A DNA stretch of 64,000 nt from positions 1-64,000 of the forward strand of contig NZ_FUHU01000020.1 of the NCBI RefSeq assembly GCF_900163565.1, read 5' to 3'. The notes beneath the pieces were generated by a model. That model made no database searches, had not been told where the DNA came from, and saw only the letters and a program-made list of their open reading frames with translations. Made by a program: the position numbers and the translations under genes. Origin of the DNA: Agrococcus casei LMG 22410. Its GTDB lineage: Bacteria; Actinomycetota; Actinomycetes; Actinomycetales; Microbacteriaceae. This document shows positions 56,523 through 64,000 of this stretch, piece after piece (positions within the stretch are counted from its first letter, which is position 1; every line of letters begins with the position of its first letter).

Positions 56523-57573
56523 GGCCGTCGGCGATGCGCACCGAGCCCGCAATCGCACGAATCGGCATGAGCTCGTCAGCCCCGATCTCCTGCAGCACCA
56601 GCTGATTGTTGCGAATGAACAGCACGGTCGAGCCGTCGGCCGACACCGCCAGCATCTGCTCGGCGGCGAGGCCGTCGATCGCACCGTCTGCCGAGACCAC
56701 AGCGGAGCCGTCAAGCGCGAGCACGGGTGCTCCGTCAGCCGACACCGCGACGACATTCGAGGCCGCCGCGTGGTCGTCAAGCGACACCGTGACCCCTGCA
56801 TACGTGCCCGGCACGATCGACTGTGCCGCCGCATCCGCCCGACTCCGCTCGGTGCCGTCGAGCTCGACGAGAATGGCCTCGCCAGCCTCCTGCAGCACAA
56901 ACCCGTCGCTCGACCACGTCACGCTCGACGCGCCGCCGACGCTCTGCTCGTGCAGCACCTCGCCGCTGGCCGCGTCGATGACAGACAGAGAGCCGGATGC
57001 GCGAGTCACGCCCAGCAGTCCTCCCGCGAGCGGCACCGCGGCGAGACCCGAGTCGCCATCGATCCTCCACGTCTCGCTGCCGCCGCTGAACCCGACGAGC
57101 GTGCCGTCTGCCGCATCCGCAGCGACCGCGACGTCGTCAGCGACGGCCACGATCGCGAGCGAGTCGGGCTCTTCGGCAAACTCGAGCGGAGTCACCGACA
57201 TCTCGCCCTCGAGGTCGAGCAGCTGCCAGCTGCCGTCGAGCAGCAGGGGCACGAGCCCGCCGCCCGCTGACCAGGCTCCGCAAGAGACTTCAGCCACTTC
57301 GAACACGGCCTCGCCAGTCGAGAGGCTCGTCACCGTCACCTGGGCCTCCGCGCTCTCGATGATCAGCCCGTCGCTGATGCCGCACACGGTGCTCTCGGTC
57401 GAGTACTCGTCGTCTGTGCCTGCCGCGTAGGCGTTGTCGAGCCAGGCGCCCTGGTCGCCGACGGGCTGCAGCTGCAGCGCGAAGGCCTCATCGGCCGACG
57501 CCGACGAGCAGCCTGTGACCAGCGCCGTGAGTGCCGCGACCCCCACGACTCCTGCGCGCGTGACTCTGCCCAT
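56470..57573 (-). CDS. Beta-propeller-like lipoprotein (paralogue 2)
   Basis: 367 residues from MGRVTRAGVVGVAALTALVT, with AGGAG six bases upstream; lipobox VTGC. The mature chain repeats short beta units (TVCGISDGLIIESAEAQVTV, VSLSTGEAVFEVAEVSCGAW, VIDAASGEVLHEQSVGGASS, WSSDGFVLQEAGEAIL), and QGAWLDNAYAAGTDDEYSTE matches the WLDDGYSAGVSETFDAAGRV region of the protein at 40920-42053. It is probably exported and surface-bound. Its role is unknown. Confidence 0.78.
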   Translation of the reverse strand: MGRVTRAGVVGVAALTALVTGCSSASADEAFALQLQPVGDQGAWLDNAYAAGTDDEYSTESTVCGISDGLIIESAEAQVTVTSLSTGEAVFEVAEVSCGAWSAGGGLVPLLLDGSWQLLDLEGEMSVTPLEFAEEPDSLAIVAVADDVAVAADAADGTLVGFSGGSETWRIDGDSGLAAVPLAGGLLGVTRASGSLSVIDAASGEVLHEQSVGGASSVTWSSDGFVLQEAGEAILVELDGTERSRADAAAQSIVPGTYAGVTVSLDDHAAASNVVAVSADGAPVLALDGSAVVSADGAIDGLAAEQMLAVSADGSTVLFIRNNQLVLQEIGADELMPIRAIAGSVRIADGLIVIEGTLSTVVMGPAG

Positions 57574-57685
57574 CCCCGGCTCCTGACTCTGCTGTGGCGA
57601 CTGCAACCCGATCAGCCTACGAGGCGCGGCATGACCGCACGAAAAGACAAACCTCATGTCAGAGGCCGGGCGTACTCTTTCTGCC

Positions 57686-59119
57686 ATGGAAGACCAGCCG
57701 ACCGACGACGCTCCCGCGCTCGTCGACCCGAGTGCAGTTGACGCCTCGGTGCGCCCTGCGGCGGATCGGCACCGCACGTTCGCAGGCATCCTCGGCAACA
57801 CCGCCTTGGCGAACGTGACCACGAGCTACCTGTGGTTCTCGATCACATTCTGGATCTACGACGAGACGCGCAACGTGATCGCAACCGGGGTCATCGGCGG
57901 TGCGTTCATGCTGCTGATCGCCGTCACCAGCATCAGCTTCGGCACGTTCGTCGACAGGTTCCGAAAGCTCAGCGTCATGAAGTTCGCCGGCGCGTTCACG
58001 CTCGTGATGTTCACGCTCTCGGCGTTCGTGTTCTTCATGACCCCCGAGGCGTCGATGCTCGACCTGACGCAGCCCTGGTTCTGGCTGTTCTCGATCATCG
58101 CGCTCATCGGCGCAGTCGTCGAGAACATGCGCAACGTCGCGCTCTCGACGACCGTGACGATTCTCATCGACCCTGACCGCCGCGCCAACGCGAACGGCTA
58201 CGTCGGCATGGTGCAGGGCCTCGCCTTCATGGTCACCAGCGTGTTCTCGGGGCTGTCGGTCGGGTTCCTCGGCATGGGCCCCACGATCATCATCGCGATC
58301 GCCGCAACGGCCGTCGCACTCGCCCACCTGCTCTTCCTGCGTATGCCAGAAGAGCTGCGCCCGGCCGCCACCGACGCTCATGGCGCGTTCGACTTGAAGG
58401 GCTCATGGACAGCAGTCGTGGCGATCCCGGGGCTCATCGCGCTCATCGTGTTCTCGACCTTCAACAACCTCGTCGGCGGCGTCTACATGGCGCTCATGGA
58501 TCCCTATGGCATCGAGCTGTTCACGGTGCAGTGGTGGGGCGTCTGGTTTGCTCTGGCCTCGACGGGGTTCCTGCTCGGAGGGGCGCTGATCGCAAAGTTC
58601 GGACTGGGGCGCAATCCGCTGCGCACGATGCTCTTCGCAGTCATGCTCATGGGCGCGCTCGGCGCTGCCTTCACGACGCGCGAGTGGGGATGGCTGTACC
58701 TCGTCGGCATCTGGCTGTACATGGCCGTGGTGCCCGCGATCGAAGCGGCCGAGCAGACGATCATCCAGCGCGTGGTGCCGCTCGAGCGACAGGGTCGCGT
58801 GTTCGGCTTCGCTGGCGCCTTCGAGGCTGCGGCCGCACCCATCACCGCCTTTCTCGTGGCACCGATCGCCCAGGCCTGGATCATCCCGTACGCGCGCGGC
58901 GCCGACGGGGCGAAGGCGCTTGAGCCGCTGCTCGGGTCGGGCGACGCACGAGGCATCGCCCTCATCTTCCTCATCGCGGGTGCGGTCATGATCGTGGCGG
59001 CGGCCGTGGCCTTCATGACGCCCGTCTACCGCAAGGTGTCGGCGATCTATGCGGCAGAGGCGTCCGCCGCGATCGACAGTCGCGAATCGCCCGACCCAGA
59101 CGCCGCGTCTGCGCGGTAG
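57686..59119 (+). CDS. MFS transporter
   Basis: 477 residues from MEDQPTDDAPALVDPSAVDA (an ATG at 57656 is the alternative; neither has a good site). Twelve TM helices are visible, from ITFWIYDETRNVIATGV through FLIAGAVMIVAAAVAFM. The start GNTALANVTTSYLWFSITFW and the mid-protein RANANGYVGMVQGLAFMVTS resemble the DHA1/enterobactin-exporter-like major facilitator group. The substrate is unknown. It is divergent from the lipoprotein gene, with a 112-bp gap. Confidence 0.85.
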   Translation: MEDQPTDDAPALVDPSAVDASVRPAADRHRTFAGILGNTALANVTTSYLWFSITFWIYDETRNVIATGVIGGAFMLLIAVTSISFGTFVDRFRKLSVMKFAGAFTLVMFTLSAFVFFMTPEASMLDLTQPWFWLFSIIALIGAVVENMRNVALSTTVTILIDPDRRANANGYVGMVQGLAFMVTSVFSGLSVGFLGMGPTIIIAIAATAVALAHLLFLRMPEELRPAATDAHGAFDLKGSWTAVVAIPGLIALIVFSTFNNLVGGVYMALMDPYGIELFTVQWWGVWFALASTGFLLGGALIAKFGLGRNPLRTMLFAVMLMGALGAAFTTREWGWLYLVGIWLYMAVVPAIEAAEQTIIQRVVPLERQGRVFGFAGAFEAAAAPITAFLVAPIAQAWIIPYARGADGAKALEPLLGSGDARGIALIFLIAGAVMIVAAAVAFMTPVYRKVSAIYAAEASAAIDSRESPDPDAASAR

Positions 59120-59178
59120 CGTGGCATCAACATGACGGATGCGCGGGGCACGCGAGTCCGCACGACAAGGAGAATCGC

Positions 59179-60222
59179 ATGACCTGGCAGCCGAACCCCG
59201 ACCGCTTCGACCTCGTCCAGCACCGCCGCCTCGGCAACAGCGGCCTGCAGCTCTCGCCCCTCACGCTGGGCCTCTGGCAGAACTTCGGCGAGAACGTCGC
59301 ATTCGAGCGACAGCGCGAACTGGTGCGCACCGCGACCGACCTCGGCATCACCAGCTTCGACCTCGCCAACAACTACGGACCGCCTGCGGGTGCCGCAGAA
59401 TCGCACTTCGGCCGGCTGCTGGCATCCGATCTCGCCGGACACCGCGACGACCTCGTCATCGCAACCAAGGCCGGCTGGCGCATGGGCCCCGGCCCGTACC
59501 AGTTCGGCGGCAGCCGCAAGTACCTCATCTCGAGCCTCGACGCGTCGCTTGCCCGCATGGGGCTCGACTACGTCGACATCTACTACCACCACCGCCCAGA
59601 CCCCGAGACGCCGATCGAGGAGTCGATGCAGGCGCTGCACGACATTGTTCGCAGCGGCAAGGCGCTCTACGTCGGCATCTCGTCGTACTCGGCCGCAGAC
59701 ACTCGCAGGGCGCACGAGATCCTTGCCGACCTCGGCACCCCGCTCTCGGTGCACCAGCCCTCGTACTCGATGCTCAACCGCTGGATCGAGTCCGACGGCC
59801 TGGTCGAGACCTGCGGCGAGCTCGGCATCGGCATGGTCGGCTTCACCGCCATGGCGCAGGGGCTGCTCTCTGGCAAGTACCTCGACGGTGTTCCCGAGGG
59901 CTCGCGCGCCGCGACCGACGGCTCGACGCTGCCCGCCGACGAAGCCGAGAAGACCGTGGCCACCGTGCGTGCGCTCAACAGCGTCGCCGAGCGTCGCGGC
60001 CAGTCGCTGCCGCAGCTCGCCCTCGCCTGGGCGCTGCGCGACACCCGCATGACCTCGCTCACGATCGGCGCATCGCGTCCCGAGCAGCTCGAGCAGAACG
60101 TCGCAGCGCTCGCGAACATCGAGTTCACCGACGACGAGCTGGCCGAGATCGACAGCATCGCCAACGACACCGAGGGCATCGACCGCTGGGCGGGTGCTCG
60201 CACCAGCACGCAGGAGGCCTGA
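59179..60222 (+). CDS. Aldo/keto reductase (L-glyceraldehyde 3-phosphate reductase type)
   Basis: 347 residues with AAGGAG six bases upstream. The catalytic tetrad is visible: Asp and Tyr in SFDLANNYGPPAGAAES, Lys in VIATKAGWRMGPG and His in YYHHRPDPETPIEE. The pattern NNYGPPxGxAE and WRMGPGPYxxGGSRKYL is that of the YghZ group, which reduces L-glyceraldehyde 3-phosphate and methylglyoxal with NADPH. Cytoplasmic. It is convergent with the SprT-like gene, with three bases between. Confidence 0.92.
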   Translation: MTWQPNPDRFDLVQHRRLGNSGLQLSPLTLGLWQNFGENVAFERQRELVRTATDLGITSFDLANNYGPPAGAAESHFGRLLASDLAGHRDDLVIATKAGWRMGPGPYQFGGSRKYLISSLDASLARMGLDYVDIYYHHRPDPETPIEESMQALHDIVRSGKALYVGISSYSAADTRRAHEILADLGTPLSVHQPSYSMLNRWIESDGLVETCGELGIGMVGFTAMAQGLLSGKYLDGVPEGSRAATDGSTLPADEAEKTVATVRALNSVAERRGQSLPQLALAWALRDTRMTSLTIGASRPEQLEQNVAALANIEFTDDELAEIDSIANDTEGIDRWAGARTSTQEA

Positions 60223-60225
60223 GCC

Positions 60226-60684
60226 TCAGCGCCGCGCGCGCCAGCTGATGACGTAGCGGGGGTCGAATCCGCGACGCCCCGGTGCGCACCGCACGCAGCT
60301 GGCGATGCGCGACGGCTTTCGAAAGCGAAAGTGCTCGTGCCCCTGCGGGCAGACGCCGAGCCACTTCGCGGTCTCGCTGGCGATCTCGCCGTGGTGCGTG
60401 CGACCCCCGGCATATCCGATCTCACGGCTGATCCGCTGCCACACAGGCCCGTGCCCTGCGCCGGGCCCGGCCATCGCGTGGGCCACTTCATGCAGCAGCG
60501 TCTGGTGCACGTCGTCGTCGCTCCAGAGCACGGCCAGGTGACGTGAGACCGAGATCTGGCGCTTCGAGAAGTTCGTGAGCCCGGCACGCGTGCGCGCATT
60601 GTCGAACGCGAAGTGCCACGTGCTGTCGAGGTGCAGGGCGATGAGGGCGTCTGCCCACACGCGCACTCGCTGCAGTTCTGCCAT
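60226..60684 (-). CDS. SprT-like zinc metallopeptidase domain protein
   Basis: 152 residues from MAELQRVRVWADALIALHLD. The zinc motif HEVAHA lies in LLHEVAHAMAGPGAGHGPVW, the SprT pattern with a third His in the GHGPVW segment. A C-terminal zinc-ribbon-like region has CPQGHEHFRF and SCVRC. Related proteins (SprT, Spartan) act on DNA-protein crosslinks or as proteases, but the bacterial role is unsettled. It follows the TPR-like gene after 17 bases. Confidence 0.85.
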   Translation of the reverse strand: MAELQRVRVWADALIALHLDSTWHFAFDNARTRAGLTNFSKRQISVSRHLAVLWSDDDVHQTLLHEVAHAMAGPGAGHGPVWQRISREIGYAGGRTHHGEIASETAKWLGVCPQGHEHFRFRKPSRIASCVRCAPGRRGFDPRYVISWRARR

Positions 60685-60701
60685 GTTGATCCCGCCCAGC
60701 G

Positions 60702-61265
60702 CTATCCGAAGAGCGGATGCACGGCTCGGCGACGCACAGCGCCCCGGTCTGCGTGCCCCATGCGGTCGGTTGCGACGAGCAGCGAGACTTCGCTCTCGTC
60801 GATCAAGTGTCGGGGTGCCTCGGCGTCGGTGCGCAGCGCGAGCGCACGCTCGAAGTCGGCGACGGCCTCTGCCCACTGCTCGATCTCGAAGTGGGCGATG
60901 CCGCGCAGCTGCAGCGCGCGGGCCCAGGGCTCGACGAAGTCGCCGCGGCGAGCCTCGTCGATGATCGATGAGGCTTCGCGGATCGCGCGCTCGGCCTGGC
61001 CGCGGGCCTCGGCGACGGATGCGCGCACGAGTCGGGCTTCGAGGGCCTCGACCCGCAGGCCTGAAGTGCGTGCCTGGACGACCGCACTCGCCGCCAGCGC
61101 AGCAGCCTGCTCGAGTTCGCCGCAGGCGGCGAGCAGCTTCGCGCGCTCGAGCACGCCGTTCATCGAGCGGGTCTGCCCGATCTCGGCAAGCCGTGCCCGC
61201 GCCTTGGCCAGGTCGAGCGTCGGCCGTAGCGTGGTGCGGTCGAAGCCGACGACGAACTCATCCAT
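60702..61265 (-). CDS. TPR-like helical repeat protein
   Basis: 187 residues from MDEFVVGFDRTTLRPTLDLA. Helix pairs repeat with TPR-like spacing: ERAKLLAACGELEQAAALAA, RASVAEARGQAERAIREASS and LRGIAHFEIEQWAEAVADFE. No enzymatic motif. It is probably a protein-interaction scaffold; co-transcription with the SprT-like gene suggests a partner relation, which is inference. Confidence 0.72.
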   Translation of the reverse strand: MDEFVVGFDRTTLRPTLDLAKARARLAEIGQTRSMNGVLERAKLLAACGELEQAAALAASAVVQARTSGLRVEALEARLVRASVAEARGQAERAIREASSIIDEARRGDFVEPWARALQLRGIAHFEIEQWAEAVADFERALALRTDAEAPRHLIDESEVSLLVATDRMGHADRGAVRRRAVHPLFG

Positions 61266-61341
61266 GCATCCATGGTGCACCACACCGGTGACACGACTCC
61301 ACAAGCGCGCCGCTCAGGGCCTTCAGTCGTCAGCGCGCCGT

Positions 61342-62190
61342 TCAGCTGCGCGCCTGGAACACCCGCTTGTCGGGGTCGGGCGATCCGATTGCGTTCGCAT
61401 CCGTGATCACAGGAGCCCCTGCAATCAGCCTGCGAAGCTCGTCGCCGCGCACGAGCTTCGACGGAAACAGCTCATGGCCGAGCTCAGGCGGTAGCCCGTC
61501 GACGACCTCGAACTGCGTGCCGGCGACCCCGATGATGTTGCCGAACCGCTTGCCCTTCAGCAGCCCCGCATCCGCAATTGCTCCCGCGTGCCCGAAGACG
61601 TGCTCCATCGTCGCAAGCTGTCCGCGCGCGAACACGAGGCCCTTGCCGTCGGCGATGTTCGTGACGACGAGCCCCTGGGGAGCCAGCAGCTCGCGGATCA
61701 GCGTGTAGAACTCGACGCTCGTGACGTGGCCGGGCGTCTTGCTGCCGGCGAAGATGTCGACGATCACGACGTCGACCGTGCCCTTGAGGCCCTTCGGCAG
61801 ATTCCCGAGCGTCTCGCGGGCGTCGCCGTATCGAACGCGCACGCTGGCGCCCTTCGGCAGCGGAGCGACGCCGCGCACGAGGTCGACGAGGGCCGGCTCG
61901 AGCTCGAGCACCTGCTGGCGCGAGCCGGGCCGCTGGGCGTTGATGTAGCGGGCGAGGCTCATGGCCCCTGCGCCCAGGTGCAGGGCGGTCAGAGGCCCCG
62001 CGGGCAGCGCATCGATGACGTATCCGATGCGGCGCGAGTACTCGTACGCGAGGTACTTCGGCCGCTCGACGTCGACGTGCGACTGCGGGGTGCCGTCGAC
62101 CACGAGCTGCCAGCCGCCGTAGCTCGAATGCCGCATCTCGGCCCGCAGGCCGCTGGAGAGTCGGGTCTCGAGTGCGGGCTTGTCAGTCAT
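61342..62190 (-). CDS. Spermidine synthase-like methyltransferase-fold protein
   Basis: 282 residues. The Rossmann-like core has the nucleotide-binding loop ALHLGAGAMSLARYINAQRP, the acidic position in VLELEPALVDLVRG and VDVVIVDIFAGSKTPGHVTS, all as in spermidine synthase-like proteins. Polyamine synthases have a stricter GGGDG loop and a specific Asp pair; here GAGAM suggests a diverged member. No speD-like gene is nearby. Its actual substrate is unknown. Confidence 0.8.
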   Translation of the reverse strand: MTDKPALETRLSSGLRAEMRHSSYGGWQLVVDGTPQSHVDVERPKYLAYEYSRRIGYVIDALPAGPLTALHLGAGAMSLARYINAQRPGSRQQVLELEPALVDLVRGVAPLPKGASVRVRYGDARETLGNLPKGLKGTVDVVIVDIFAGSKTPGHVTSVEFYTLIRELLAPQGLVVTNIADGKGLVFARGQLATMEHVFGHAGAIADAGLLKGKRFGNIIGVAGTQFEVVDGLPPELGHELFPSKLVRGDELRRLIAGAPVITDANAIGSPDPDKRVFQARS

Positions 62191-62202
62191 GGCGACAGTC
62201 TG

Positions 62203-63018
62203 TCACTGACCGCCTTCGAGCGCGTTGGTCTCCGTGAGTGTGGTCAGCGTCGCGACGTCCTGGGGCATGTCGACTGTGGTGAGCTCAGTGGTCACATTGC
62301 CCATGCCCATCACCGTGCATTCGCGCAGTTTCTGCTCGAATTCCTGCTCGCCCGCGGGGCCGTACTGCCAGTGCCACGCCACGTGCGTCTCGTAGCAGAG
62401 AGCCTCCATCGGCTCGCCCAGCACGTCAATGGTCTCGGCCTGCGGCGGCTCGCGCTCGAACGCAGCGCGGTAGCCGTACTGCATGCTCTCGTCGTCGACG
62501 TCGGCATACAGGTTGACGCCCTGCCAGGCGACGGGTTCGGTCTGGCCCTGCAGTGCCGGCACCTCCCAGTCCTCCTGTTCGAGCGGCTCGATCTCACCGG
62601 GCACACCGAAGGCCGCAGCGAAGTCCTCGTTCGTCGAGTAGCTGAGGCTGCCGTCCGCTGCCGGAACGTAGTCGTACTGCTCTGTCTCGCTCACCTCGCC
62701 GCCGATGTAGTAGGTGCGCTCCATGCGCACCGTGTCGCCCTCGACCGAGAGCACCTCCCACCGCATCTCGTCGAAGGCGCCCTCCGGCAGCGACTCGCCC
62801 TCGTGCAGAGGCTCGACGTCGTAGACCCAGTGCATTCCCTCTTCGAACCGCCACTCGTGCAGGGGCTCTTCTGCCGCATCCGTCTGCGTCGTGTCGTCAC
62901 CGGCCGCAGTGTCGCTGGGGGAGGTGTCGACCCCGTCGTCCTCTGGCGTGGGTGTGCAGCCGGCGGCGCCGAGGGTCAGCATGAGCAGCAGTGAGGACAG
63001 TGCGAGTCTGGAGGCCAT
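62203..63018 (-). CDS. Predicted lipoprotein, unknown function
   Basis: 271 residues from MASRLALSSLLLMLTLGAAG; lipobox GAAGC at about 21. An Asp/Thr-rich linker leads to a beta-rich domain with EWRFEEGMHWVYDVEPLHEG, MRWEVLSVEGDTVRMERTYY and CYETHVAWHWQYGPAGEQEF. Two later cysteines (LCYETH and RECTVMG) may pair. The family is not recognised. It lies 12 bases before the spermidine-synthase-like gene, so they are probably one transcript, and it is divergent from rpoB. Confidence 0.72.
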   Translation of the reverse strand: MASRLALSSLLLMLTLGAAGCTPTPEDDGVDTSPSDTAAGDDTTQTDAAEEPLHEWRFEEGMHWVYDVEPLHEGESLPEGAFDEMRWEVLSVEGDTVRMERTYYIGGEVSETEQYDYVPAADGSLSYSTNEDFAAAFGVPGEIEPLEQEDWEVPALQGQTEPVAWQGVNLYADVDDESMQYGYRAAFEREPPQAETIDVLGEPMEALCYETHVAWHWQYGPAGEQEFEQKLRECTVMGMGNVTTELTTVDMPQDVATLTTLTETNALEGGQ

Positions 63019-63110
63019 GGAGTTCACTCTGGACGGTCAGAGTTTCGAGATGCTGAATGCGACGAGATGAGCGGATGCGCGACACGCCGAGCCGCGGATG
63101 CGCGAGTGGG

Positions 63111-63140
63111 TGGACACGCGATGGTAAGTAGGGCTATATT
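63111..63140 (+). promoter_or_regulatory. Candidate promoter of rpoB
   Basis: TGGACA at 63111-63116 and TATATT at 63135-63140 with an 18-base spacer make a good housekeeping sigma-type promoter, about 140 bases before the rpoB start. It is one of the few A/T-rich spots in the area. Confidence 0.55.
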
Positions 63141-63280
63141 GGGTGTTTGCGCTCCCGCGTTTCTTCATGCCCTCATATTGCGGTCGGCATGGCGCCCCTC
63201 AACGGTGCCCCTGGGAGCGAAACCACCTGTGACGTCGACACCGCGAGCATAACCTGCTGCGCGGCACGGAGGGAAAACCA

Positions 63281-64000
63281 TTGGCTGCTGCCACTCCTAA
63301 GTCAGGCCGGAACGCAAGCCGGCTGAGCTTCGCAAAGATCCCCGAAACACTTTCCGTCCCCGATCTGCTCGCGCTGCAGACCGAGAGCTTTGACTGGCTC
63401 ATCGGATCTGAGGCTTGGCGCCAGCGCCTCGCCGCAGGCCAGGCAGAGGGACGAACCGACCTTGCTCTCGCATCCGGTCTGGAGGAGATCTTCGAGGAGA
63501 TCTCTCCCATCGAAGACCTGGGTGAGAAGATGCAGCTCTCGTTCTCAGAGCCTGAGCTCGAAGAGCCGAAGTACACGATCGACGAGTGCAAGGAGCGCTC
63601 GAAGACGTATGCCGCACCGCTCTACGTGGCCGCTGAGTTCATGAACCACGAGACCGGCGAGATCAAGTCGCAGACGGTCTTCATGGGCGACTTCCCGCTC
63701 ATGACCGAAAAGGGCACGTTCATCATCAACGGCACCGAGCGCGTCGTCGTGTCGCAGCTCGTCCGCTCGCCCGGCGTGTACTTCGAGCGCACCCCAGAGA
63801 AGAACTCCGACAAGGACCTCTTCTCGGCACGCATCATCCCCAGCCGCGGTGCATGGCTCGAGTTCGAGGTCGACAAGCGCGACGCCGTCGGCGTGCGCAT
63901 CGACCGCAAGCGCAAGCAGCCCGTCACGGTGTTCCTCAAGGCCCTCGGCCTCACGCGCTCCGACATCGAGACCGAGTTCGCCGGCTACGAGACCGTGCTC
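63281..64000 (+). CDS. rpoB: RNA polymerase beta subunit, 5' part
   Basis: 240 codons, open at the window edge. The start is TTG with GGAGG about eight bases upstream, reading [20 protein letters not shown]; no ATG or GTG fits the family's N-terminus. Recognisable beta-subunit sequence follows: [60 protein letters not shown] and [20 protein letters not shown]. This is the N-terminal protrusion/lobe region; the catalytic and rifampicin regions lie beyond the window. rpoC should follow. Confidence 0.96.
   Translation, partial: MAAATPKSGRNASRLSFAKIPETLSVPDLLALQTESFDWLIGSEAWRQRLAAGQAEGRTDLALASGLEEIFEEISPIEDLGEKMQLSFSEPELEEPKYTIDECKERSKTYAAPLYVAAEFMNHETGEIKSQTVFMGDFPLMTEKGTFIINGTERVVVSQLVRSPGVYFERTPEKNSDKDLFSARIIPSRGAWLEFEVDKRDAVGVRIDRKRKQPVTVFLKALGLTRSDIETEFAGYETVL

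Overview
This 64 kb window comes from the chromosome of a high-GC actinomycete, most likely a member of the Microbacteriaceae (Micrococcales). The reasons are the strongly GC-biased third codon positions; the gene order ftsH-folE-folP/B-folK-DUF3180-PH-PH-DUF2520-panC, then lysS and clpC; a wall-anchored LPxTG protein; DUF2332 and DUF222/HNH proteins; a probable ClgR site before clpC; and the very frequent word GGATGCG/CGCATCC. The genus cannot be fixed from the sequence alone. No rRNA, CRISPR array or intact insertion sequence is present.

Layout. (1) Bases 1-4200 are lower in GC and full of debris: a truncated IS3 OrfA, an IS3 OrfB tail in the opposite orientation, a scrap resembling the end of an ArdC-type zincin, a frame-disrupted gene, two small membrane proteins and one intact DUF2332 gene. 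This strip abuts a tRNA-Glu/tRNA-Asp/tRNA-Phe cluster with two intrinsic terminators. (2) 4.8-25.6 kb is core housekeeping: a coiled-coil M23 peptidase, ppa, tilS, hpt and ftsH; a tightly overlapping folate operon with a fused folP-folB; two PH-domain membrane proteins, a DUF2520 protein and panC; then lysS, a CPBP protease, an XRE/DUF2975 pair and clpC. (3) 25.7-35.1 kb holds an LPETG-anchored 5'-nucleotidase, a DHFR-like protein, a GNAT, radA, tRNA-Ser(CGA), lipoproteins and an MMPL transporter. (4) 35.1-40.2 kb is a six-gene minus-strand operon: HAD hydrolase, phnD-phnC-phnE-phnE type importer and an RpiR/SIS regulator. (5) 40.2-44.4 kb has a secreted beta-propeller-like lipoprotein, mgtE and a NYN-LOTUS RNase-like gene. 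(6) 44.5-53.0 kb is a disaccharide uptake and phosphorolysis operon: SugC/MsmX ATPase, binding lipoprotein, two permeases, a 66-residue membrane protein, beta-phosphoglucomutase, GH65 phosphorylase and a LysR-type effector domain lacking its DNA-binding part. (7) 53-63 kb is mixed: esterase, two NUDIX proteins, a broken DUF222/HNH gene behind duplicated palindromic repeats, a second propeller-like lipoprotein paralogous to the one in (5), an MFS transporter, an aldo/keto reductase, SprT-like, TPR-like and spermidine-synthase-like genes and a lipoprotein. (8) The window ends inside rpoB.

The genes with the clearest joint logic are the GH65 cassette (import of a glucose disaccharide, phosphorolysis to beta-glucose 1-phosphate, isomerisation to glucose 6-phosphate) and the PhnCDE-HAD-RpiR operon (import of an organophosphorus compound, possible dephosphorylation by the HAD enzyme, and control by a sugar-phosphate-type regulator). 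The second combination is the best candidate for an undescribed pathway in this window.
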